Positions 1 through 5,171 of a DNA stretch of 6,336 bases are shown in pieces; positions within the stretch are counted from its first letter, which is position 1; the number at the start of each line of letters is the position of its first letter. The stretch spans positions 1 through 6,336 of the forward strand of contig JAOTTZ010000117.1 of assembly GCA_029864165.1 (NCBI GenBank), written 5' to 3'. The DNA is from Burkholderiaceae bacterium. GTDB taxonomy: Bacteria > Pseudomonadota > Gammaproteobacteria > Burkholderiales > Burkholderiaceae_C. Both the position numbers and the translations under genes were made by a program. The notes under the pieces are model-generated. The model worked only from the letters and a program-made list of their open reading frames with translations. It was not told the origin of the DNA and searched no databases.

Positions 1-109
1 GCGCGCCGGCGTGTCCAGCGTGCTTGCTGCTGTCGTCCTGCACCTCCAGAAACGATGGTGCGAACCGCTGACGCAGCGCAACTTCAATGTCTTCGGCGGT
101 CACGGCCAT
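1..109 (-). CDS. bolA: BolA family protein, N-terminal part (cut by window edge)
   Basis: Only the first 36 codons are inside the window, reading from ATG at 107-109 towards position 1. The translation begins MAVTAEDIEVALRQRF and contains DDSSKHAGHAGA at residues 25-36, the typical BolA/IbaG signature (acidic pair, then K-H-A-G-H with conserved histidines). BolA-family proteins are small (about 80-105 residues) partners of monothiol glutaredoxins in iron-sulfur cluster trafficking; some were first described as transcription regulators. A GGAG ribosome binding site lies 10 bases before the ATG (120-123). The gene is 128 bases downstream of yciB on the same strand, an order common in betaproteobacteria, so the two may be cotranscribed. 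Whether it is closer to BolA or to IbaG cannot be settled from this fragment. Confidence 0.85.
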   Translation of the reverse strand, partial: MAVTAEDIEVALRQRFAPSFLEVQDDSSKHAGHAGA

Positions 110-237
110 TTACAGATAACTCCAGGTATTGTGATTCGCTCTTACGGGTACAAACAAAGTCGGTGCGTTCGGGTCTGCGGCTGGGCGCGAAACGTAGCGA
201 TGCCCAGAAAAGTTGCCACTGCGCAGAACGGCGCAAG

Positions 238-888
238 TCAAGGCAGCTTCGGGGAAGTGTCTGCGGCGCCTTCGGGAGGCTCGATATGGCGGCTCAAGTA
301 CAAACCCTGACCGAGGGTGAACACCAGCATCAAGCCCACACCACCGAAAAGTTTGAAGTTGACCCAGGCGTCGGTACTGAAGTTATACGCCACATACAGA
401 TTGAGCACGCCCATGACCGCGAAGAAAACGACCCAAGCCACGTTAAGTCGCAACCAAACCGGTGCAGGCAAAGTGAGCTGATGCCCCAGCAATTTTTGCA
501 GCAGGTTGGTTCGAAACACAGCTTGGCCGAGCACAAACGCTAGGCCCATCGCCCAGTACAGGACGCTGGGCTTCCACTTGATAAACGTCTCGTTGTGAAA
601 CCAAACTGTCGCGCCACCCATCACCACCACCAGCACCAAGCTGATCCACAGCATCATGTCGATCTTCTGGCGGCGCACCATCATCACGCTGACCTGCGCC
701 AGCGTGGCCACAATCACCACCAGCGTGGCCAGTAGCACGGGGCCTTCCACGACGCCGACCACACCACCTGAGACCAGGAAACCAAAACGGTCGGAAGCGA
801 ACTGAGATGCCCATTCAGCATGCCGTTCAGCGTACTTGAACGTGGCAAAGAACAACACGATGGGCAAAAAATCGAACAGTAGCTTCAT
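238..888 (-). CDS. yciB: Inner membrane-spanning protein YciB (septation protein A / IspZ family)
   Basis: This gene encodes a 216-residue polytopic inner-membrane protein. YciB/IspZ proteins are linked to cell-envelope synthesis and septation; E. coli YciB interacts with elongation and division proteins, and its biochemical activity is not known. The start MKLLFDFLPIVLFF is the family's usual N-terminus, so I chose the ATG at 886-888 over an upstream in-frame start at 933. Conserved blocks are visible: HNETFIKWKP at residues 98-107, the VLYW segment after it, and DAWVNFKLFG at 173-182, followed by a last membrane segment ending near LSRHIE (198-203). About five hydrophobic segments alternate with short loops. 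The protein is longer than the roughly 180-residue E. coli form because of about 25-30 extra residues after the first segment (around 19-48), which I recall from Comamonadaceae homologues. No strong ribosome binding site precedes the ATG. A BolA-family gene follows. Confidence 0.93.
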   Translation of the reverse strand: MKLLFDFLPIVLFFATFKYAERHAEWASQFASDRFGFLVSGGVVGVVEGPVLLATLVVIVATLAQVSVMMVRRQKIDMMLWISLVLVVVMGGATVWFHNETFIKWKPSVLYWAMGLAFVLGQAVFRTNLLQKLLGHQLTLPAPVWLRLNVAWVVFFAVMGVLNLYVAYNFSTDAWVNFKLFGGVGLMLVFTLGQGLYLSRHIEPPEGAADTSPKLP

Positions 889-1192
889 GGTCAGCAAGTT
901 GAATGCGCACGCGCTAAAAACCCGTCCGCGCAACTCGCGACAGTCGAGCGTGCACAGACGGTTATATCGGGCTAGGGTGCAGTGTAGCGTGGCCTAGACG
1001 CCGCCTCAGGATGAACAAGAGACTTCGATGCCCTGTGCAAGGAACCGGTTGCGCAATAAGGCCGCCCTCGGCCCGGCCACGCTCTGCGGGCCGGCGTCTG
1101 ATGAGAGTTGAATCACCAGGGCAGCTTCTTGGTCAGCGGCGGCTCACAAGTGTCTACACCGAGGCCATGCCAGTTCGACCACCGTCGGACGC
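889..1192. other. Intergenic stretch between the VanZ-like gene and yciB
   Basis: I see no convincing gene in these 304 bases; open frames here have no family resemblance and extend antisense into the VanZ-like gene. On the minus strand, a TATAAC hexamer at 961-966 could be the -10 of a yciB promoter, but no good -35 lies at the right distance. A GC-rich imperfect hairpin (GGCCCG at 1070-1075, CGGGCC at 1087-1092, 11-base loop) has no adjacent T-run and is not a convincing terminator on either strand. Confidence 0.5.
916..941 (-). terminator. Weak terminator-like or attenuator-like hairpin in the yciB leader
   Basis: Read on the minus strand there is a short stem (GT-CGCG pairing with CGCG-AC, one bulged base, five-base loop, 924-941), followed by GGG and five T residues (916-920). 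It lies 28 bases before the yciB ATG, so it could end transcription from upstream or act as an attenuator. The stem is short and the call is tentative. Confidence 0.2.
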
Positions 1193-1615
1193 TCACGCCC
1201 GGCTCTTCACGGGATTGCGGGCGGACTTGAGGGCGCTCAACGCAACCGTGGCGCCGAGCAGCGTCCCGACTGCGTCCGCAACAAAATCCCCCCACTCAGC
1301 GGTGCGCCCGGGGACAAACGCCTGCGCGATCTCAATGAAGCCGCCATAGGCCAATATTGCGCCGATCGCGCCCAGGGTCATGAATCGGGAATTCGAAAAA
1401 CCAAAACAGCCTGACAGCGATAGCGCCGCGAAGGCCAGTCCGTGATTCAGCTTGTCCCATCCGGTACTCACGCCGTAAGGTGGTGTTGGCGTCAGCGCGA
1501 GATAGCTCACCGCCAAGACCACGACCAATAAAACAATTCGCCAGGCCCACAGAACCGATGTGCCGGCGGCAAACAATCGCGCAGGGTTTCTGAAAAAGTG
1601 ATTGGGAGAGGACAT
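1193..1615 (-). CDS. VanZ-like family membrane protein
   Basis: This gene encodes a 140-residue membrane protein. The family motif set is present in order: DKLNH at residues 54-58 (VanZ 'D-K-x-x-H'), then E95 and Q98 in GGFIEIAQAF, R104 in PGRTAEWGD, and D110/D114 before a terminal glycine-rich membrane helix (115-128). About four hydrophobic segments are visible (about 25-42, 60-72, 79-98, 112-128). VanZ proper gives low-level teicoplanin resistance in enterococci; most proteobacterial members like this one have no assigned function, and resistance should not be inferred. I chose ATG at 1613-1615. An in-frame GTG at 1652-1654 would add 13 residues, but it lies only a few bases past a possible -10 element at 1658-1663. 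No clear ribosome binding site precedes either start. It lies on the same strand as yciB, about 300 bases away, so joint transcription is doubtful. Confidence 0.85.
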   Translation of the reverse strand: MSSPNHFFRNPARLFAAGTSVLWAWRIVLLVVVLAVSYLALTPTPPYGVSTGWDKLNHGLAFAALSLSGCFGFSNSRFMTLGAIGAILAYGGFIEIAQAFVPGRTAEWGDFVADAVGTLLGATVALSALKSARNPVKSRA

Positions 1616-1657
1616 CAAGGATTGTTGCGCATGTTTGACTACTACAACCGGCACTCT

Positions 1658-1663
1658 ATTCTA
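1658..1663 (-). promoter_or_regulatory. Possible -10 element for the VanZ-like gene
   Basis: TAGAAT on the minus strand matches five of six bases of the sigma-70 -10 consensus and lies about 40 bases before the chosen ATG. No good -35 hexamer is seen 16-18 bases upstream, so the call is weak. A transcript from here would start near 1650, inside or after the GTG at 1652-1654, which favours the ATG at 1615. Confidence 0.25.
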
Positions 1664-1742
1664 AAAAGTGATTGCCTGCGCTTCGCGGGGCCTTGTCGGG
1701 GATGCAACCATTTGTCGATGGAGGTTGTAGGCTATGTGCAGC

Positions 1743-1757
1743 GCACGCTTGGCGTGC
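1743..1757 (+). other. Short perfect hairpin in the flavoprotein leader
   Basis: GCACGC (1743-1748) pairs perfectly with GCGTGC (1752-1757) across a TTG loop. It sits 17 bases before the flavoprotein ATG, in the place where a ribosome binding site would be expected. No T-run follows. It may influence initiation or be chance. Confidence 0.3.
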
Positions 1758-1774
1758 AATAGATTACTGCCATC

Positions 1775-2992
1775 ATGCATTGGAACGCCATCGTCATCGG
1801 TGCCGGGGCTGCCGGTTTGTTATGTGCTGGCATCGCCGGGCAACGCGGCCTGCGCGTGCTGTTGATCGACCATGCCGACAAGGTTGCCGAGAAGATCCGA
1901 ATTTCGGGCGGCGGGCGCTGCAACTTCACCAACCGTGACGCCGCGGCGTCCAACTTCCTCTCGGACAACCCCGACTTCTGCCGTTCGGCGTTGGCACGCT
2001 ACAGTGTCGCCGACTTCATCGCCCTGGTGCAGCGCCATCGCATTGAGTTCCACGAAAAGCACAAGGGCCAACTGTTTTGCGATGGGTCGAGCGAGCAAAT
2101 CATCGATATGCTGTTAAGCGAATGCCAAGCCGGTGGTGTAACGCGCTGGCAGCCCTGCACCGTACAAGCGCTGCGGCACGGCGCCGAGACTTTCGAACTC
2201 GATACCGATCGCGGCAGTGTGACGGCGACCAATGTCATCATTGCGACCGGCGGGCTGTCGATTCCGCAGATCGGTGCCACCGACTTCGGCTACCGCATCG
2301 CCCGACAGTTTGGTCACCGCGTGATTGCGCCGCGGCCAGCGCTGGTGCCGCTGATTTTTGATGCACAAGTCTGGGAAGCTTTCGCCGCGCTGGCGGGGCT
2401 GTCGCTCGAAGTCGGCATCGAAAACGATGGTGCCGATGCTAGACAGCGTGGCCACTTTACCGAAGACATGTTGTTTACGCGCCGCGGCCTCAGCGGCCCG
2501 GCTGTGTTGCAGATCTCGAATTTCTGGCGCGCAGGTCAGGCGCTTGCCATCGATCTGACTGCAGGGCGAGACCTCGCAGCGGCGCTGCGATCGGCAAAGC
2601 CCGTGTCCAAGCGCCAGCTCGGCAACGAACTCGCTACGCATCTGCCCAAGCGCTTGGCCGACACATGGCTGGCGCGCGGCGGGATCGCTCCGGACACGCC
2701 GATGCCGCAAGCGCGCGACCGCGTTCTCGACCGGCTGGCCCTAGGGTTACAACATTGGCGGGTTGTGCCCAAGGGCAGCGAAGGCTGGCGCAAGGCCGAA
2801 GTCACCGCGGGTGGGGTCGACACGCGCGAACTGAGCTCGCAATCGATGGCCAGCCGGCGCCAGCCAGGGCTGCACTTTATTGGCGAAGTCGTTGACGTGA
2901 CCGGCTGGCTCGGTGGCTACAACTTCCAATGGGCCTGGTCCAGTGCGGCAGCATGCGCAAACAGCTTGACTATCTCGGACCAGACTGAGTAG
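1775..2992 (+). CDS. NAD(P)/FAD-dependent oxidoreductase, HI0933/YhiN (BaiN-like) family
   Basis: This gene encodes a 405-residue cytoplasmic flavoprotein, about the normal length for the HI0933/YhiN family. The N-terminal dinucleotide-binding fold is clear: GAGAAG at residues 9-14 after a hydrophobic strand, and D32 at the end of the second strand for the FAD ribose. The family signature follows as KIRISGGGRCNFTN (40-53). A second nucleotide-binding strand reads IIATGG (about 155-160). The C-terminus carries the other family blocks: TAGGVDTREL (344-353), FIGEVVDVTG (368-377) and GGYNFQWAWSS (380-390), which close the FAD site. Most members have no proven substrate; the clostridial member BaiN was reported to act in bile-acid dehydroxylation, so 'BaiN' is only a label here. 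No good ribosome binding site precedes the ATG. The gene converges with the truncated DUF899 gene, and only about 40 bases separate its stop from that gene's conserved sequence. Confidence 0.93.
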   Translation: MHWNAIVIGAGAAGLLCAGIAGQRGLRVLLIDHADKVAEKIRISGGGRCNFTNRDAAASNFLSDNPDFCRSALARYSVADFIALVQRHRIEFHEKHKGQLFCDGSSEQIIDMLLSECQAGGVTRWQPCTVQALRHGAETFELDTDRGSVTATNVIIATGGLSIPQIGATDFGYRIARQFGHRVIAPRPALVPLIFDAQVWEAFAALAGLSLEVGIENDGADARQRGHFTEDMLFTRRGLSGPAVLQISNFWRAGQALAIDLTAGRDLAAALRSAKPVSKRQLGNELATHLPKRLADTWLARGGIAPDTPMPQARDRVLDRLALGLQHWRVVPKGSEGWRKAEVTAGGVDTRELSSQSMASRRQPGLHFIGEVVDVTGWLGGYNFQWAWSSAAACANSLTISDQTE

Positions 2993-3628
2993 CTGATCCT
3001 GACCAACAAGTTTAGTTTTGCACGCTATGCGCATGTCCAAACCGCGCGAGTAGGTTGAGTAGGTGTGGTACACGTCGCCGATTTCGTCGCGGTAGAACAC
3101 ACTGATGTCGGGCAGTTCCTCCAGCACCTTGGTGGGTCGGTAGTTGTACTCGGCGTCGCCGGATGCGATCTGCTCAGGTGTATACGACACGTGATAGTCA
3201 AAGTTGAAGTCGTTGCCGTGTGACGAGTACCAGGCAAACGTCCAACCCATCGGCCGACGGTAGCTTTCGAGCATCCCGTGCGGCGCTCGGGAGATAGCGA
3301 CTAGCGTCGCATCGCGGTGCGCGAGGTGTACGGGAATGCCCTCGAAGTTGTCGGCCCAAAACGAACAGCTGGGGCAGCCTTCCTCCCAGTCTGGGCCGTA
3401 CATAAAGTGGTACACGATGAGTTGGCTTCGGGCGGCGAACAGATCGTCCAGCGATTGCTGGCCGTTCGGCCCCTCGAAGACATAGCGCTTCGTCACCTTC
3501 ACCCAAGGCAGTTCGCGGCGCTTCCAGGCCAGCTCGTCGCGCAGACGGGTCAGTTCCTTTTCCTTGGCGAGCCGTGCTTTGCGGGCCTCAGTCCATTCGT
3601 GCCGTGAAACCACGGGATGATTCGGCAT
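2747..3628 (-). CDS. DUF899 family thioredoxin-fold protein, C-terminally truncated with a read-through tail
   Basis: The frame is 293 codons, but only residues 1-199 (3032-3628) look like DUF899. This part has the N-terminal helix with many K/R/E residues (13-40), then YHFMYGPDWEEGCPSCSFWADNF at 73-95 with a CxxC pair (C85, C88), GWTFAWYSS (128-136), and VFYRDEIGDVYHTYSTYSRGLDM (177-199). DUF899 proteins adopt a thioredoxin-like fold; their role is not established, though a redox function is often suggested. In intact members the sequence after this point continues for roughly 35-40 residues (a 'DLTPKGRDE... W..HHD' type ending). Here it is absent. The frame instead runs on for 94 codons, of which 82 are antisense to the 3' end of the flavoprotein gene. 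The ATG at 3626-3628 has a strong GAGG site 9 bases upstream. It is probably a decaying gene or a truncated product; I keep it as CDS because the frame is open. Confidence 0.75.
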   Translation of the reverse strand: MPNHPVVSRHEWTEARKARLAKEKELTRLRDELAWKRRELPWVKVTKRYVFEGPNGQQSLDDLFAARSQLIVYHFMYGPDWEEGCPSCSFWADNFEGIPVHLAHRDATLVAISRAPHGMLESYRRPMGWTFAWYSSHGNDFNFDYHVSYTPEQIASGDAEYNYRPTKVLEELPDISVFYRDEIGDVYHTYSTYSRGLDMRIACKTKLVGQDQLLSLVRDSQAVCACCRTGPGPLEVVATEPAGHVNDFANKVQPWLAPAGHRLRAQFARVDPTRGDFGLAPAFAALGHNPPML

Positions 3629-3661
3629 GACGTGTTTCCTCGTGTTGAGCGTGACGAAACA

Positions 3662-3707
3662 GTTCAGCGGGCACTCGAAAACTACGCTTTCGAATGTCCG
3701 CTAGAAC
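3662..3707. repeat. Long imperfect inverted repeat (hairpin) between brnA and the DUF899 gene
   Basis: The left arm 3662-3680 pairs with the right arm 3688-3707 over a seven-base loop (ACTACGC). There are 19 paired positions interrupted by one mismatch (C3674/A3694), one G-T pair and one bulged A (3703). It lies 28 bases past the brnA stop and upstream of the DUF899 start. It could be a transcription terminator of the brnTA operon (only a GTTTCG run follows on the minus strand), a dispersed palindromic repeat, or a decayed recombination site. The structure is seen directly; the role is not known. Confidence 0.6.
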
Positions 3708-3734
3708 GAGGGGTTCGGCACTTGCGCCTTGCGG

Positions 3735-3992
3735 TCACGATGCCCGAAGCTCCTCACGCAGGACGCGGCGTAGCGTTGCTATCGTAAGCGGCTTTTGCGT
3801 CTCTTGGGAGCCGGAGATTGCTTTACGCAGCACCGAGTTGATGAGTGTTTGGTAACCTGTGCCCGAGCTGTCTGCACGGGCACGAAATGCTTCAATGACA
3901 TCGTCGTCAAGCATTATGGTAATGCGCGTCTTTCCCCGCGAAGCTATGACGGGACCTCGCTTGCCCTTACTGAAATCGTATTCATCACGCAT
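3735..3992 (-). CDS. brnA: BrnA family antitoxin (type II toxin-antitoxin)
   Basis: This gene encodes 85 residues, beginning MRDEYDFSKGKRGPVI, the characteristic BrnA N-terminus. A ribbon-helix-helix DNA-binding region follows: GKTRITIMLDDDVIEAF (20-36) forms the strand and first helix, and GYQTLINSVLRKAI (46-59) the second helix. BrnA binds and neutralises the BrnT ribonuclease toxin, and the complex represses its own promoter. The ATG at 3990-3992 has a GGAG site seven bases upstream and gives the usual family start; an in-frame GTG at 4011-4013 is less likely. The start overlaps the end of brnT by 8 bases, so the two are translationally coupled, with the toxin first as is usual for this family. 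The C-terminal tail (60-85) is basic and extends a little beyond the core fold. Confidence 0.92.
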   Translation of the reverse strand: MRDEYDFSKGKRGPVIASRGKTRITIMLDDDVIEAFRARADSSGTGYQTLINSVLRKAISGSQETQKPLTIATLRRVLREELRAS

Positions 3993-4251
3993 GGTATTGC
4001 TCCGATTCGCCACGAGATGCTTTTCGAGCGGAAATTACACGCGTCCGCTTGTCGCGTTGGGTATGCACAACCACCAGTACGCGTCCCAACGCGTCCGTAC
4101 CCAGAGTGATAAAACGTTGCTCACCTTCTGCATCCGGATCTTCGATCGTTACCGCCCATACATCGCGAAGTGCCTGCTCTGCGTGAGCGAAGCTCACACC
4201 ATGTTTGCGAAGATTGCTACGCGCCTTGGCTGAGTCGAACTCAAACTCCAT
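3985..4251 (-). CDS. brnT: BrnT family toxin (ribonuclease, type II toxin-antitoxin)
   Basis: This gene encodes 88 residues, the normal length for BrnT. Family blocks are present: FEFDSAKARSNLRKHGVSF (3-21), the R47-F48 strand with LGTDALGRVLVVVHTQRD (50-67), and RVISARKASRGESEQYH (71-87), the conserved 'ISARKA' C-terminal helix. BrnT has a RelE-like fold and blocks translation by cleaving RNA; it is inactive in complex with BrnA. Nothing essential seems to be missing, so the toxin is probably functional. The ATG at 4249-4251 is preferred; a TTG at 4255-4257 would add two residues. There is no ribosome binding site before the ATG, and the likely -10 element ends only a few bases upstream, which suggests a leaderless or nearly leaderless mRNA. 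Confidence 0.92.
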   Translation of the reverse strand: MEFEFDSAKARSNLRKHGVSFAHAEQALRDVWAVTIEDPDAEGEQRFITLGTDALGRVLVVVHTQRDKRTRVISARKASRGESEQYHA

Positions 4252-4256
4252 GCTCA

Positions 4257-4284
4257 ATTATGCATATAAAATACATATTTGCAA
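4257..4284 (-). promoter_or_regulatory. brnTA promoter with overlapping candidate BrnA operator
   Basis: On the minus strand, TTGCAA (4279-4284, -35) and CATAAT (4257-4262, -10; five of six consensus bases) are 16 bases apart. The region is sharply AT-rich. It holds the perfect 8-base palindrome TATGCATA at 4259-4266, and TGCATAT at 4261-4267 is matched by an inverted, slightly offset copy at 4275-4283. Such symmetry over a promoter fits binding by a ribbon-helix-helix antitoxin, and BrnA is known to repress its own operon. The exact operator is inferred. Confidence 0.55.
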
Positions 4285-4285
4285 G

Positions 4286-4378
4286 TAACGAAGGGACGGG
4301 GGTCGAACGAATGCATTCGACGGATGCCGAAGGCCGTCCCGTGGAAGGAGCAGTTGGACGATCTAACCTTATTCGTTA
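4286..4378. repeat. Nested inverted repeats between brnT and the HEPN-like gene
   Basis: Three levels of symmetry are nested. The outer arms are TAACGAA (4286-4292) and TTCGTTA (4372-4378). The middle arms are GGGACGG (4293-4299) and CCGTCCC (4334-4340). The inner arms are GTCGAA (4302-4307) and TTCGAC (4316-4321), which overlap a perfect 12-base palindrome, CGAATGCATTCG (4308-4319). A separate small hairpin, CTAAC-(7)-GTTAG (4363-4379), sits just past the stop of the HEPN-like gene. The outer AAC/GTT ends and nested arms recall integron attC sites, but the right side has about 31 unpaired bases and the end boxes fit poorly. It could also be a terminator for the upstream gene or a small mobile palindrome. 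Confidence 0.5.
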
Positions 4379-4382
4379 GCCT

Positions 4383-5171
4383 TCACCGGTTTAGCGCTGT
4401 AACCCAGTATTTCCCTGTTTTGAGCACATCAGCGGGGTTAATTTGATTGGCACACACATGTGTCTCGGTGGCAAGAAGAGCGGTATCGGCGAGATGGCGC
4501 AAGAACGCTTCTGGATACACAAGCTCCCAATGAAAGCTCCCAGTCTTGTCTTCACCCGAGACAGTGTGCGTGGTTGTGTAGTAAGGATCGTGATCCTCTG
4601 GAAGGTCGTAGCCCGGGCCAAGCTGGCGAAAGTCGTGAACGAGCGAGTTTCGGAAAGCGTAGAGCAGTTCCACATGCTTCAGGCGCGTCCACGCTTCTCC
4701 TTCAACAGGTTGGTCATAATGCTTGCCGCTTGGCCAGTGTGTTCCAACCACGCTCGCCTCAAGATCGGCCGAGAGCTCGACATGACTGCAGAGACGCCAG
4801 GCACTAAGCTTCTCATGCACGAGTGCGCGAATCTTGTCATATGCTGGGTCCGGATTCAGGCTAAGGGCCCGCGCAAGATGCGGAGTGCAAACACGCTCAG
4901 CGTTTGCCCAATTTCCAAACTTGATCACGAACTCGGTAAAGCGGGATCGGTTTTGCCTGTACGCAGGATATACGAGGGCGCTAAGCGAATCGATGTATGT
5001 AACGTAGAGCACCTTCCTATGCAGCGCCAAGTCGTTGGAAGCAAATTCCTCGATTCGATTGAATTTGTCTCGCGCGAAGTCGAAGAATCGATTTTGGCTG
5101 GCAATCATGAGAGTTTGATGTGAATGCTTACGCACAACCTGTTTCAAAATTGCAGTGACATTTTGCGTCAC
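4383..5171 (-). CDS. Hypothetical protein with HEPN-like R-x4-H motif
   Basis: This gene encodes 262 residues of a family I cannot name. The most telling stretch is LLYAFRNSLVHDFRQLG (169-185), which contains R174-N-S-L-V-H179. R-x4-6-H is the catalytic motif of HEPN ribonuclease domains, and 'RN.LVH' inside a helical region is its usual look. Other notable stretches are VTYIDSLSALVYPAYRQNRSRF (57-78), FGNWANAERV (85-94) and a lysine/aspartate-rich C-terminus. There are no membrane segments or signal peptide, so it is probably cytoplasmic. GTG at 5169-5171 is the longest start, with AGGA 12 bases upstream; ATG at 5106-5108 (residue 22) is the alternative. Base use is more AT-rich than in yciB or the flavoprotein gene. 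HEPN proteins are common in phage defence, abortive infection and toxin systems; with BrnTA next door such a role is plausible but only inferred. Confidence 0.65.
   Translation of the reverse strand: MTQNVTAILKQVVRKHSHQTLMIASQNRFFDFARDKFNRIEEFASNDLALHRKVLYVTYIDSLSALVYPAYRQNRSRFTEFVIKFGNWANAERVCTPHLARALSLNPDPAYDKIRALVHEKLSAWRLCSHVELSADLEASVVGTHWPSGKHYDQPVEGEAWTRLKHVELLYAFRNSLVHDFRQLGPGYDLPEDHDPYYTTTHTVSGEDKTGSFHWELVYPEAFLRHLADTALLATETHVCANQINPADVLKTGKYWVTALNR

Noticed and set aside
889..933. Longer yciB start at 933 adding 15 residues
   Set aside because: The family's conserved N-terminus begins at the ATG at 888, and the added residues do not resemble the family.
2114..2710. Minus-strand frame of 198 codons opposite the flavoprotein gene
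   Set aside because: Arginine-rich shadow of a well-recognised gene.
3993..4013. Longer brnA start (GTG at 4011-4013)
   Set aside because: The ATG at 3992 has a GGAG site at good spacing and gives the canonical MRDEYDFSKGK start.
4282..4381. Firm call of an integron attC site
   Set aside because: The AAC/GTT ends and nested arms are suggestive, but the R-type boxes miss consensus positions and the right arm has 31 extra bases. No integrase gene is visible.
4361..4381. ATCTAAC and GTTAGCC as an attC core-site pair
   Set aside because: They match the boxes fairly well but are only seven bases apart, far too close for a recombination site; more likely a small hairpin past the stop codon.
4443..5123. 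Plus-strand frame of 226 codons opposite the HEPN-like gene
   Set aside because: No family resemblance and no ribosome binding site; the minus-strand frame is longer and has a recognisable motif.
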